Source of the DNA: Rotaria sordida
Lineage: Eukaryota > Rotifera > Eurotatoria > Philodinida > Philodinidae
Length of the DNA stretch: 64,000 nucleotides
Direction: 5' to 3'
NCBI GenBank assembly: GCA_905250125.1
Contig: CAJNOL010000712.1
Coordinates: 1-64,000 of the forward strand
A model generated the notes under the pieces. The model was not told where the DNA came from and ran no database searches. It worked only from the letters and a program-made list of their open reading frames with translations. The translations under genes and the position numbers were made by a program. Shown in pieces: positions 1 to 12,600 of this stretch; the stretch's first letter is position 1, and each line of letters begins with the position of its first letter.

Positions 1-714
1 CAAAATGCTGATTAGTTAGAGCGTATTTGCATATAATAGCTGTTTTTTATTTTATCTTTAGATTGCTAATTAATTATATGACCTAAAACTAAAAGATTGA
101 ATTGTTAACAGAACTAGATGAAATTAATGAAATTAATTCATTTGATCAAAAAAAAATATTTCCAACATATCGATACTTATATTCATAACGACGAAGTGTT
201 CATATTTTAGAAAAATCAGCAAAATCATGCACCTAATAATTATTTTTGTTCCTACACACTTGCATCTGTTTCTACCATCTTGTCACCATCGTTACTATTG
301 TTTGATTAATATTTGTCCTGACAATAATATTTGCATTTCCTTTAACATTGTGTATTTATTGCTCAAATAAATTTTACTGAAGTATTCGACACATAAGTAT
401 CTAAGACAACTATAGGTTGGTTTGTTTTTCTCTTTCTCCGACTTATTCTGGTAAATGAGTTTTGAAAATTTTTTTTTTTGAACGATTCCATGTCATGCGT
501 CTGCGTGTATGTTTTAGTTCTTTTTTACCATTTATACCCTAAATTGGAAGCGATGTTAACAATAATGATGACGTTTATATAAGAAAAAAAAAATATAGAA
601 AAAAAATCGGCCCATAAAAGTAAGAAATAGACAAAAAAGAAAAGCTCCATTTGCTTTGTTTTTTTTTCTTATTGAAATTTAAGACGAATAATACAATAAA
701 TTTTAGTGTAAATA
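1..714. other. Intergenic, 5' flank of PLAC8-like gene
   Basis: AT-rich sequence with several A/T homopolymers. I see no coding exon, RNA gene or clear repeat. The last 100 bases presumably hold the promoter and leader of the PLAC8-like gene, but no specific motif can be supported. Confidence 0.4.
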
Positions 715-1195
715 ATGGCACAACCATGGCAAGGTGATTATTTTTCTATTCGTATTATCTTTTATATTTTATTATCTGATTTTAGTTGGAATATTCGGGT
801 GTTTTGAAGACATTCCAACATGTTTACTTGGTTGGTGTTGTTCATGTTATTTATTTGGTCGTAATGCTGAACAAATTGATGGATCAAATAAAATTCACAT
901 GTGTATTGGATATGCATGCTTATCCGGTTGTTATCTTTGTTGTATACTTCATAAACCACGGCGAGAAAAACTTCGTACAGCATATAATCTTATTGAAAAA
1001 CCAAGTGATTTTCTTGCTACATGCTGTTGTAGTGGTTGTGCTAATTGCCAAGAAGCAAGAGAAATGCAATTACGAGGTTTGCAATTGGGATTCATTTCGA
1101 ATTTTTAGTTGTTCTTTTTTTTTCTTTGTCTATTTTATTTATTTTTAGGTATCCAACCTGGTATGCGTGTTCCGATAGCTTCTCAACCACATTAA
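715..1195 (+). CDS. PLAC8-family cysteine-rich protein
   Basis: Three exons, 715-733, 786-1076 and 1149-1195, joined by GT-AG introns of 52 and 72 bp. The product is about 118 residues. It starts MAQPWQ, has the early CF.D...C..G..C.C motif (GCFEDIPTCLLGWCCSC) followed by FGRNAEQI, a second CxxCCIL block near residue 70, and a later CCCSGC..CQEAREM block. This order of cysteine blocks is the PLAC8/DUF614 (cornifelin, plant FWL/PCR) signature. Members are small membrane-associated proteins linked to cell-size control or metal/Ca2+ handling; the role here is unknown. The ATG at 715 was chosen because the 19-nt first exon splices in frame and gives the short polar N-terminus usual in the family. 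The longer uninterrupted frame starting in intron 1 is not the protein. No lesions seen. Confidence 0.85.
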
Positions 1196-1967
1196 ATACA
1201 AAAATTATTGTTTATAAATAACAATTAGAAACAAAACAGAACTTATAACAGCCATCAATGTTGTGTTTCATTGTTGTTTGTATTTTATTCTACTCCGTCA
1301 TTTTTCTTTTATTGTTGTCTGCAAAGTGGTCTGACTACTAAAAAAAACATTACGAAGATGATGTTTAATAAAATAAGTTATAATTCAGTTGATAATGTAT
1401 TATTCAATAAAAAGAAAATTAATGGAAATATATTCAACAAAAAAGAAAGAGAAGAATAAAATGCATACTTTATGTATAAATAAATTTATTCAAAGTATAG
1501 GATATTATATCACACTAATATTTTTTATGTAAAATCTTATAAATAAATACTAACAAGTGATATATCTCTCATTGTTGATTTCTCTTGTCTGTGCACTTCT
1601 TTTCAAGCTTTCTCTAACATTTATGAATAGGAGTGTTATAGAAAAAAAATATATATAAGTTAATGGTCTTTTTAATAAACAATGTACATAACAATAACGC
1701 ATTATATTGAAATATTACTGCAACAATTTTAAGAAAAATAGTTCTTAATAAATGATGAAAATTTCTAAATAGAAAAAAAAACATAGGCAACTCAGTTGAA
1801 ATGAAAAGAAAAATGGTAGTTCGGTTTGTCCATTAGTGATATCTTGTTGTTTTAAAACACATGTACTGTCTGAAATATTCAAATTATTAAAATATACATT
1901 TCGACAATAATACTTATCGGTTTCTTAATTGAGAAAATCTATAGATAAGTTCATAGGTATCTAAACA

Positions 1968-2550
1968 CTTTTTTGAAAAAGGTTTTTTTTTAATTGGCTT
2001 TTGTCATGCTAGTTAGGTAAGAAATAATCAGAGAACAACTTGGACCGAAAAATTTGTCAACTGTGGTCTAGAATGACACAAATTTGGAACATCTTTTATG
2101 AATGTCAAAAGAAGATCCTACTAATGATATCAAATTTTTGAGTTCACATTTTGCCCCTAAATAAAGAATCATTAGACTAGTGCAATTTTTGAAGGATTCT
2201 TCTTATTATCGAAATTTGACTGAGATATCAATGTTTTAAAACACAGAAGTTTTTCATGTTTTTATAATTTATGCTCCGCTTTGAAACATTGATACGTCGA
2301 TCAAATCTCAATAAAAAGAAGAATCCTTTAGAAATTGTACTAGTCTAATGGTCCTTTATTTATGAACGAAATAGAAGGTCAAAAACTTGAAATCATTGAT
2401 ATGATCTTCGTTAGACATCCATAGAAAATATTCCAAATCTCTACCATTTCAGATAAAAGTCGACAAATTTTTCAGTAGAAGTTGTTTTCTAACTACTGCA
2501 CACCTAACTAGCACGATAAAGCCGATAAAAAAAAGCGTTTTTCAGAAAAG
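1968..2550. repeat. Long imperfect inverted repeat (fold-back element)
   Basis: The left arm (about 1968-2252) and right arm (about 2268-2550) are reverse complements with scattered mismatches. For example, a TGCTAGTTAGGT block near 2007-2018 matches its reverse complement near 2506-2517, and the TTGACTGAGATATCAATGTTT block at about 2216 pairs with a block near 2283-2305. The arms almost meet at the centre and there is no convincing ORF. This is a MITE/fold-back architecture. The family is unknown. Confidence 0.8.
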
Positions 2551-2742
2551 CAGTTGGCTCCTCATGAATTCATTCATATCTATTATCTGAATTCTTTATA
2601 AATTCAAAGAAATTATCTGATTATTTTCAAAAAGAACTATTAGCTCAATCCCTACAAGATTAAATGTCAATCATGATTTAGCTGCTGTTGATAAGCATAG
2701 GACGATAGTGTAACCCAAGCTATGTTAGGACACATCTCTTCG

Positions 2743-2896
2743 CCATTCTTTTACGTAGCCCTTCAGAAATGCAATAAGGAAATAGTTACTGAGGTATCTG
2801 TCATGGTCAATTGGCCATGTCTGTTATGACTTGTGGAAGGTTCAAATTTTTACTTGCATACTACAATACTCCTTTTAGATCGTGTTTCACAAAATA
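2743..2896. repeat. Dispersed repeat copy (pairs with 27434-27651)
   Basis: Two blocks, one around CAGAAATGCAATAAGGAAATAG (near 2764) and one near 2861-2896 ending GATCGTGTTTCACAAAAT, recur in the same order and orientation at 27434-27651 inside a myosin VI intron. The sequence between the blocks has diverged in length. No ORF; origin unknown. Confidence 0.55.
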
Positions 2897-3507
2897 AAAA
2901 AAACACATATAGACAATGGCAGTATATGTAGTATGAATATACTATTACCATTGATTCTTAATAATGATTATTCTACAGAAAAAGTGGATAATAGTATATA
3001 GGCAGCGAAAAGAAATAACATCATATATTTAAAATGATTGATAAGAACTCATTGACTACAACAAGAATTTCGATTTATTATCGATTGTTTTCTTGTCAAC
3101 AGCTTAAAATTCTTGAGAGAAACTAATGAATATCTATGATTAATATATTTTATATACTTAACCTATATATCATAGTGATGTATGGTGATTAGTCAAGTTT
3201 GGCATATAAAAAAAAAGGAAGAAGAACACTGTAAATAATATATGATAATAACTAAATCTATGAAACAAAGTAAATCTAATATTTCATTAATTAGTTTAGT
3301 TAATAATTATGAAATGTTCGTCAAATATTTCAAATGTCTTTTTTTCGAAATAGTCTGATTAGAACCTAACTAATATTGTACGTTAATAAAATCCCAATAA
3401 ACCTTTTATCTGTTAATATTAGTAAATAAATTATAGTTTGAATTTAACGCAGAGAAAGACGAACAAAATATTTTGAAAAGAAAATCGAAGATAAAATATT
3501 ACAATGT

Positions 3508-6500
3508 TCACAAGCGAGTTACACTTTCATTTGAAGCAGTTTCAGAATTATTCTCTTGTTTTTCATCTGAAGTCCTGAATTGATTATTGAATAAATCACG
3601 AACATGTGGTCGTGATACATATTCTTCAGGTTTTGTTATTGTTGCAAATTCACCCATATATTCCGCTGATTTATTATATGCACCACTGAAATTTGCAGAA
3701 GTTAATGGACCTGAATGAAGATTAGGATCATTGGTATTTGAAAATGTATGAGAAGTATTTGAAGGATCATCTATTGATGATGTAGATGTTAATTTTTCTC
3801 CATCTGGTAATGATGAACGTCTCCAGGGGCAAATTCGTTCAGCAGCTGTAGCTCCATCCATTTTTACAGTATCATCTATTTTAAAAAATAAAAATTCGAT
3901 AAAGAAATTTTTCTTGGAAAAGAATACCTTCATTTTCAATAACAATTGAGACAGGAGGAATTGGTTGATCAATGTCTTTTGTTTCAGCTAAAAAGAAAAT
4001 GAAATAGAAAATTTTTAAATTATATATTAATAGCCATACATAGTGATTTTATTGGTTGATCGGATGAAAGTGGTGGACTTTTGCTTCTTGATTTCGATTT
4101 TTGTTGTTGTTGTCGTTGTTTAGGAGAATTTGTAGATTTAAAACTTTCTCGTTTATATGATGGTATTAATGAATGTTTAGATGAACGTGAATCATGATCA
4201 GCTTGAGTTGATGATGCTGCTTTTGCACCGGTTAAACGATTAGTACCACTACTACTTCTACCAGTTTTACGTCCATGCAATTGTTCCTTATCAAGTCTTG
4301 GTGGTATATATATATGATTACGGTGATGATAAGATTTTTCAAAACGATTGTTTGTTTCATTATTTGTATCGGCCGTTTCATCTTTACTTCGAACATGAAT
4401 AGTTGCCTAAAATAGTATATTTTCTTTAATCAATAGAATTTATTTTTATTCTTTTTAAATGAGAATAAATGAATTAAATCAAAGCATTGATATTTTGATA
4501 CATTATTCATTTGAATTTAAATGACTTTTCGCTTCCCTCATCAATGTATCTGTTGAACGGACGAAAATGAAAAATTTTATAGGATTTACAATCAATTCAT
4601 AGGTATGAGAAAATTCACTTCTGATGAGATGTAGATGTAGATGGGTGTGAATATGGGTGATTCATGTTCCACTGCGCAAACCCACAACTACACCCACACG
4701 GTTTCTTTATTATACCATGCACATTTCCCTAACGCAAAAGAAATTAGTTGATCGAATTTGCTTTCGAAGTCACTTTCGATATTGACTTTTCGAATATCTT
4801 CTATAATGTTGGAAATGGCAAAGAATAACTATAAAGTGTGCGACCTAATTTTAGCCCACTTTACATATATATATAGAGTAGGCTAAAATTAGGTCGCACA
4901 CTTTAGATTCTCTTATTCACACGAAATATATATTATAAAGCACTCATATTGGTTCCAAAGGACAAATATTTTGTTTTTCTTTCTTATCAGTAATCGTTTG
5001 CTTATGATACAATTTTAGAAATTATATATATGAAACATAAGATAACGATAAGAAATCCCAGAAACAATTGCTTACTCTTGGTCTTGCACGATAAAGATTT
5101 GTATCAAGAAAATGATGCATTTGTGCATCATCATGATAATGTTCAGTTCCTTGACTTTCAAAAAACATTAAATCAGGTACAGTTTGTTCTGGTAAACTAG
5201 AATATGATATAAAATCAAGAAAATTTAAAATTTAAATAAATAGAAAATAGAACAAACTTGGCAGCTAATAATTGTGAAAAATTTGCAAATGTACTTGAAG
5301 GTCTTAAATTAGCTCCTGATGGTGATGTATGAATAGTTGTTGATGATGGTGTTGGTACAAGTCCTTTTGATGTATCATGAACTTTCATAGCTGATTGCAT
5401 ATTTATTTTTTTAAATGTTTGTAATAATTTAATATCCATTTTTTCTTGTGGTGTTTCACGTAATAACCAACGTTTAAAATAATTTCGATCAAGATTTCGA
5501 CATCTAAAAATATTTTTGTTTTTTCGAAAACAGAAAAAGTTTTTTTCAATTTTCTTTTTTTAATCTTCATACTTATCACGTAATGAATTACTTCCACCAC
5601 TACCAGATATTTCTTCAAGACAAGTCATTACATGATCCATCATCTTTATATGAAATAATTTAATTGAAATTAAAAAAATAAAATAATTAAAATAAAATTT
5701 TTTAGGTTTTTTTACTCGATTTGTTAATTTAGCTGACATTGTTGGTTCTTCAATTTGTTTTCGTCGTACATTAAGACATTTAACAAGTGGACCAATAGTA
5801 ATACCCTAAATAAACATATTAAAAGAAACATATTACCTTTGATTTTTTATATTTTACTTGAAGAAAAACAGTAAAAAAGACAACAGCAATTGTTGCTGTA
5901 ACAAATTCTTTTTTTCTTGGTATTTTTGTTTCATCAAGAATAAGAGCAAGAGCAAATGCAATAGCACCACGTAAACCACCATAAGACATAATTAACATAT
6001 CAATACGTGTTAATTCAAGTAGACGCCAACAATTAGCTAAATTAGCAAATATTGCAATACCTTAATAAACGATAAAAAAATAAAACCAATAAATAAGATT
6101 GTTTTATAATGAAAACAAAAGAAATTTTCATTACCAATAACTCGGAAGACAAGACATGCTAGTAATGTAATAAGGACAAAGCCTGTATTCCATGAATGAT
6201 GATCACTAACTGTTGATAAACCCATAAACATAAATATAATTGTTTCCATAATACTTGATAACATTTTAAGAACATATTCTGTTGTAGCATCAGATTTTTT
6301 TGAAATATTAAATGAAACATATTGTTTCATAACCATACCACAAAATGTTATACTAAAATATAAAAAAAAGATGAAATAATTTTATTTATAAATTTGAAAA
6401 GAATACATACGCTAAAATGCCCGAAACTGAAACCATTTCTGATGTAAGATAAGCCAAATAAGCATAAACAAGAATAATAAGTGGTTCAAGAACAGGTGTA

Positions 6501-8246
6501 TGTTCAGTAAATTTTGTTGTAAAACATGCAACAACACCAAATATAATACCAATTAATACTCCACCAAGAGAAACAACAAAAAACGATAAAAAACCCAATA
6601 TAAGATCCAATGGAATTAAATTTTCTTGACCAATTTTAGCAAATGAATCAAACATACGATAAAGAACAACTGAAACAGCATCATTCAATAATGATTCTCC
6701 AAATACAACAATATAAAGCATATCATTAACATGTATTTCAGTAAATGTAGCCAATACAGCCACGGGATCAACAGCTGATATAAGTGCAGCAAAAACAAAG
6801 CAAGGTAACATTCCAAATTGTGTACCACCATAAAGTGGTGTAAATGAAAAACCCCATAATGTAAGGCCAATACATATTGTATTAAATAGTGTATTAACAA
6901 TAGCAAGTAAAAGAATTGTACCCAGATTATCGAAAAAAGGACGATTTGGCATAAAATAACCAGCTTCAAGAATAATTGGCTAAAGAATTTCAAAATAAAT
7001 TCATAAAAATTTCAAATAGTTTTTCAAAAATGTTTTCATCAATTGTAAGAAAATCTGTTAATATAAACGTACTGATGATTGTCGTATCAGAAAAGAAAAA
7101 AAAAGGACTAAGGGATTTTTATTTAGCTAAAGAATATCCAATTGTCTATTGGGGTTATTTTCGGTCCGATCCGAAATTAACTCTTAAAATAAAAAACCTA
7201 ATTTTTTTAGTTAGTTGCTAGATATCGTAATGTTGAACAGGACATCATAATGCTCAGCGATATGACCTAGTATTGAGCAGGGTGTCATAATAGGTGTGAG
7301 TGTCAATGAAGAGAAGACTCAGAGCCAGACACCCACACCCATCCTCTCAAGTTTAGACGAAAATTTTATCACGTGATCTGATCATACAATGCAATATATT
7401 TCTAGGAATATAATTACAGAAGAATTCGTTCAATGAAAATGCCGTCACGGTATGGCATATATAATCTATCAATACCTTGATATACATAGTTTGGTTGCAT
7501 GATTAAATGTGGCATACGCACACACATATTTCATTTCATTTATTGTCTTTTTTCCTGAGTTATGAGTAACTAATAGTTTGCAAAAATGAAAACAAAAACA
7601 TATTCCAACATCTCTAGTTCAGATCTTTATATTTGCGGCTGAAATCAGTCAATTAAATCCTAAACTACTTATTAAAGTAAGTATTACATTATTTCAAAAT
7701 GATTTTAAAAAATTAAAGATAAATTCAAACAAATCTAAACTAAATACCGGCAAAAATATGTATATATATATATTTTAAAGATAGAGAAAAATTTCTTTTC
7801 TTATTCTTACCGGTAAAAGAAATAAGAAAAATGTATCACTATTAAGTACATAAGCTTTTTGCTCCGCTAAATGTGTGATATAAAGCAAACCGCCTACGAT
7901 AAGACCAAGAATAATTAAAAGACAACTTTCAGGAAATTTTTCTGTCAATCGATGTGATAAATGAAAACCTATAAATAAAGAAATAACAATAATAATAGCA
8001 ATGAAATGTTTTCTCTCTATATTAAATTGAATACAAAAATAACATACCAACTTTAGCCAATGAACCAAGTAAAATCCATAATGTAATAGCATAAACATCT
8101 GACACATGGTCAAAATTAAATTCTGCAACATGAAAACGTGGTGGTTTTGCTTGATTATGTATATATGTTTGCTCTTTACAATAATATTTATGAAAGATTA
8201 AACCCAAAATAAGAATAAGAAAGATGCTATGTTTATTTTTGTACAT
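3508..8246 (-). CDS. SLC9A: Sodium/hydrogen exchanger, SLC9A2/3/5-like
   Basis: Multi-exon gene on the minus strand. Exon 1 (8246-8048) encodes a signal-like N-terminus and the first membrane segment. Exon 2 (7968-7811) encodes a SHRLTEKFPESCLLI segment and the start of the LLPPIILEAGY motif. A long intron follows, then exon 3 (6979-6411) with SAVDPVAVLA and the FGESLLNDAVSVVLY transport-site motif containing the two key acidic residues. Exons at 6352-6134 and 6063-5870 carry the last membrane helices, including GGLRGAIAFALAL. Smaller exons down to 3508 encode a hydrophilic, Ser/Gln-rich regulatory tail. Family function is electroneutral Na+/H+ exchange at the plasma membrane. The C-terminus ends VTRL, a class I PDZ ligand, as in NHE3-type carriers that bind NHERF scaffolds. 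All junctions I checked are GT-AG and in frame, so it appears intact. The paralogue within SLC9A2/3/5 is not resolved. Confidence 0.9.
4409..5074 (-). other. Intron of the SLC9 gene with a perfect hairpin
   Basis: About 660 bp between the exons encoding the cytoplasmic tail. It holds a perfect 25-bp inverted repeat (4832-4905) and a short T/G-rich then C/A-rich stretch (about 4620-4705). No coding signal. Confidence 0.5.
4832..4905. repeat. Perfect 25-bp inverted repeat with 24-nt loop
   Basis: Bases 4832-4856 are the exact reverse complement of 4881-4905 (core GTGCGACCTAATTTTAGCC). The loop is AT-rich. It sits inside an SLC9 intron, so the pre-mRNA could form a strong stem. It may be the remnant of a small MITE. 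No function is shown. Confidence 0.85.
6980..7810 (-). other. Long SLC9 intron
   Basis: 831-bp intron splitting LLP from PIILEAGY, with a GTAAG donor and TTTAG acceptor on the minus strand. A stretch at about 7280-7350 has a GGTGTGAGTG block followed by a CACCCACACCC block, a short imperfect hairpin similar to ones at about 4630-4705 and 50230-50290. No ORF that I believe. Confidence 0.5.
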
Positions 8247-9688
8247 TATAAATTAAATTGGACGGAATGAAAAAAATAAAAATTAAATTTAACGTTATTA
8301 TCTTCAATAGTTTGTCTTCAATAGGACGTTTTTATTAATAAAATCAACCTAAAATAAACAAATAAGAATACTGACATCATATTAATTAGCTTGCATATAA
8401 ATATGCTATTTTTTGTCTATATCAAAAGAAAAAACAAAATAGAGAAAGATTATCACTGTATACTTTGTGAACTTTTCTAACATGAAGTAAGACAATGATA
8501 GAAAACAAAAAGAATTTAAAGAAACCAAATAGACGGAATAATCAATCAAATAAAAGAACATAAGTGTAAGTTTATTTAGTTTTTTCATGTGACAATAAAC
8601 GGTTAATTGGTTTTATCTAACTATCAAGCGATTTCCCAGTTGCGACAAAAATTTCAACCTTCACCCATACTGTCAATCTTCTAATTTGTTTAACCTTTGC
8701 CCGCAATCAAGGAGATACAATCTTTCATGTTTTTGTATTCATGAAAAACAAATCATATAATTAAATATTAAAAAATAACTTGATTTTCTACTTAATAAAA
8801 ATTATATTACAATATAGACTATTGTTTGAAATAAAAAAAAAGACAAAAAAAATGATCATTAAATTTATGTTAACATGTGGGATAAAAAACATATCTTACA
8901 TTGAAACTGTATCCAATACTTGTTTCTAATATTACCATCGTCATTATTCTGTTTTGTCAGTCTATTCAAGACTTGACTTGCACGATAGGAACCGAATAAG
9001 CACAAAAATAGAAGAAAAACAATTATTTGTGCGTTCTGTCTGTGTGTTCTGTTTTCTGCTGTAATAATCATGGCACACAAGGATATATATTTGTTAGTCG
9101 TATATTCAATGAAAAAAGATGTGTGTGTCAAGAGACCGAATGATGAAGGAAAAAAAGAACAACAAGAAAAATAGGCTATATATATTGAAAGAGGACCAGT
9201 AAAAAAACGTCTCTATTAATAATAAATTCTGCTAAAAAATCGAACCATATTTATGATTATAACAGAAAACAAACCTCAATTCTCTTCTTGAATTAAACAT
9301 ATAAAAAGAATTTTCAAAATTCACGAAAATAAAAACCAATATTTTCATATTTTTATTCAATATTTTTTTTACAGACCTTGTTTTTACTAATATGAATGCT
9401 AAATTTGATAGTACTTGTTGTCGATTCCAATGTGACATATACATAATATTTGTCTAAAATAAACAAATACTTATTTCTTTTAATAATAAAAAAACAAAAC
9501 AAAACAAAACAAAAAGCTTCTAAAATTCGTATTCGTTCTTGTTTTTACTTTGAAAGAATAAAACAACATAAATGAGTTTAATCAGACAATGGTATGAACA
9601 CAAATACAAATCGAATTAGAATAGAAATAACAATAAATAAATGAGAAAAAAAAAAGATTCTTTTTGTTTTGTTTATTAAATACTATAT
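8247..9688. other. Intergenic, SLC9 promoter side / SEC63 3' side
   Basis: About 1.4 kb of AT-rich DNA between the SLC9 start and the SEC63 stop; both genes are on the minus strand. Short ORFs here have no recognisable composition or splice context. The SLC9 promoter should lie just above 8250, but I cannot point to a motif. Confidence 0.4.
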
Positions 9689-12600
9689 CTAATCTTTATC
9701 GCTATCACTTTCAGTGGTAAACTCGTTATCTTCAACTTTATTATTAATTCTTTCATCATTTTCACTAAAATCCCATTGTGGATGATTATCAACAACTTCT
9801 TTAGCTGCTTGAACATCAAGCTAAAATATTCAAACTTATAAATAAATTTTATTCAAATAAATTTTTACCGAAAGATTTTCCATAACATCAACATCAAAAT
9901 ATGAATCAGATCTTAAAATAACTGAATAAAGATAATGAGCAGGTATTTTTGGTGCTGAAAATTTAACTTCAATCTATATAAAATACTAACAAAAAATAAT
10001 AATAATAATAATAATTAAATTTTTAAAATATTTTATTTTAATATACTTCTTCATCATCTTTTAATGTACACAAATGAACAGGTGCACTTATCAATGAATG
10101 ATGTTTTCTATCAGCAACATATAATCACCAGCATTCTTGTTTAATCTTAAAAGGAGAAATAAATTTAGAAATTAAACAATGACAATAATAATAAAGAGTC
10201 TTTATTTAAAGATACATACTTCGGGATAAAATGGACAAAAACACGGCGACTAATTTTTGCTTTTGTTTCTAACTTTTCTCTTTTACGTTGTTGTTTTTGA
10301 AATCTTTCAAGAAATATATCTTCTTCATTATCATTATGTTGAATTTTTGTTTTATTGGATGATGTCTGATCATTAATTATATTTTCATCATTATCATTAT
10401 CATTATTATTGCCATTTAATTCATTGTCAATTTCATCTAAATCTTCTTCCGTTTGTTCACGATTTCGACGTAAATTTAATGGCAAATCTGAATAATAAGA
10501 GCGTAAGAATGTTGATCCTTTTATTCGTTTACTTTTGGAATATATTTACCATTAGAATGTTTCAATGAGTCATCGTCTAAATACAAAGGAATAAAGTGTA
10601 AGTGCGCAGTATGTTTTTTTCAGTTCGAAGAAAAAAATACAGTAGTCAATGAGCTGCGATTTCATTATTCATGAGAAATAGTCTACTTTATAGATTTGTT
10701 ATTTCGAAAGGTAAAAGAAAAATAACGACCGATATAAATAGAATTTTGATTGTTTAATGAAAAAAATATACGACTATGGTGTGAAAAAAAAAGGAATTAC
10801 CTGTCATGTCACTGTTGACAATTAATTTATTCTGTAAGAATAACATACATTAAATGTTTGACATTGTTAAATTAACTTAAATTTCATTAATGAACAAAAG
10901 CTAGCAAATTAAGAGCGATCTTAAGATTATAATCTACTAAAAACTGGAATTATTTATCATAGAAACATATGTCGTATCGAAGTTACACCGGTCGACGAAG
11001 TTACAACTTCATCGTGTAAATTTGTCGAAGTTAATTTTGATTCATCTATCAATAAATAATTCACTTCATTAAATATAATACCGTTGAATATATAATCAAA
11101 AATAAATTTTTCTAAAATGAATATTCATTTATTTAAGAATATTCTTAAATAAATGAATATTTATTTTAGAAAAATTTATTTTTGATTATATATTCAACAG
11201 TATGATATTTAATGAAGTGAATGATTTATTGACAGATGGATCAAAATTAACGTCGACAAATTTCTCTGTCGAAGTTGTAACTTCGACAACGATCATCGTC
11301 GAAGTTATAATTTCGTCACATTTATACGACGAAGTTGTAACTTCGTCAATATGGGACGACGACGTTATAACTTCGTCGACCGGTGTAACTTCGATACGAC
11401 ATATATATAAGTATGATTTTTTCTAAATTTCGGAATCTAACACATTCGATTCTCTCTCTCTCTCTCTTGATAATCTTATGAAAAATTAAAATCGTAAAAG
11501 AAGTTTTTGTTTTTTGTTAATAAATTTCTCTTTCAAATGAGACTATTTTCTTATGTCTGAAATCAAGATAAAAAAAAATTTGCCGTTAATTATTGATCAA
11601 TAAATATAATTTCTACGTATTCGTTTGGTGCAAATGTTAGATTACGTACCACTAGAATCTTTCGTATCATTTTTAATTTGATTTTTTTCATTATTCATGT
11701 TAACTAATGTTCGTTTATTCGTTGAAATATTGTTCATTTTCGAAGATGTTGTGTATCCTTTCTTTTTTCCTTTATCTTTATTAGCTTTTTTTTTGCTTTT
11801 CTGATTTATGATTCCAGCCGTTTGATGTAGTACTCGCAGCTGATGTTTTTAATGTTTCATTTGTCTGTCAAAAAAGAAAAATTAAGAATTTCATTAACAG
11901 TAACAAGAAAAATAAACGAAATACTTTCTTAACCGTATCTCGATTTTCTTTATCATCAATGTGTTCTTCATTTGTTTCATCATCAAGTGTATTAGCAACA
12001 GCAAATGTATTTGTAGTCATTTCTTTACTAAATACAGATGACATATTTTCACGATGTAAATGTACTGTTAATGTTACAACAGCTCCTGTTGTTATTATAT
12101 GTTCATCTTCATCATCAAAAACTAAAGACAATAAAAATATTATACGTATAGTTATAGATTATTTTTTTTTTAGTATATTGACAATTGAGTGGAAGATAGA
12201 AAACATGTACGTAAGTTCAGTTTACTCATAAAAATGATTATTAAAATTACAAATTGAACAAATCTCTTGATCTTTTGAAAGATTTTTACTTTTTGTTTGT
12301 TCATCAAAAGTACCGATAAAATGTTTTAGTCCTTCATTCATTCGTGTGTACATAAACAGCACGTATATGATCCTTCCGTTAGTCTACACTGTAATCTCTC
12401 AACTATAATCAAATTTAAAGAATTCAATTTCAATGAACCATGTAGTTGACAATCTACACAAAATTTTCATAGAGAATAACATGCAAATTTAATTATGTTT
12501 GACAAGATTACAATCTCGAATAACAATGGGTAAACTGTGTGTTGCTTATATAAACATGAATGAATAGCTAGAAGAGTTCATCAATACTTTTGATTGATAA

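Larger units (their letters stand above)
1196..3507. other. Intergenic region between convergent PLAC8 and SLC9 genes
   Basis: 2.3 kb between two convergent genes. No host exon recognised. It contains a long imperfect palindrome (1968-2550) and a copy of a dispersed repeat (about 2743-2896) that recurs in a myosin VI intron. The rest is AT-rich without evident structure. Confidence 0.5.

Noticed and set aside
786..1148. 120-codon ORF overlapping the PLAC8 gene
   Set aside because: Alternative frame of the PLAC8 exon 2; it lacks the Cys pattern and runs into the intron.
11202..11426. 74-codon plus-strand ORF
   Set aside because: It translates the palindromic array in the SEC63 intron element; the repetitive V-V-T-S-type composition comes from the 30-bp repeats.
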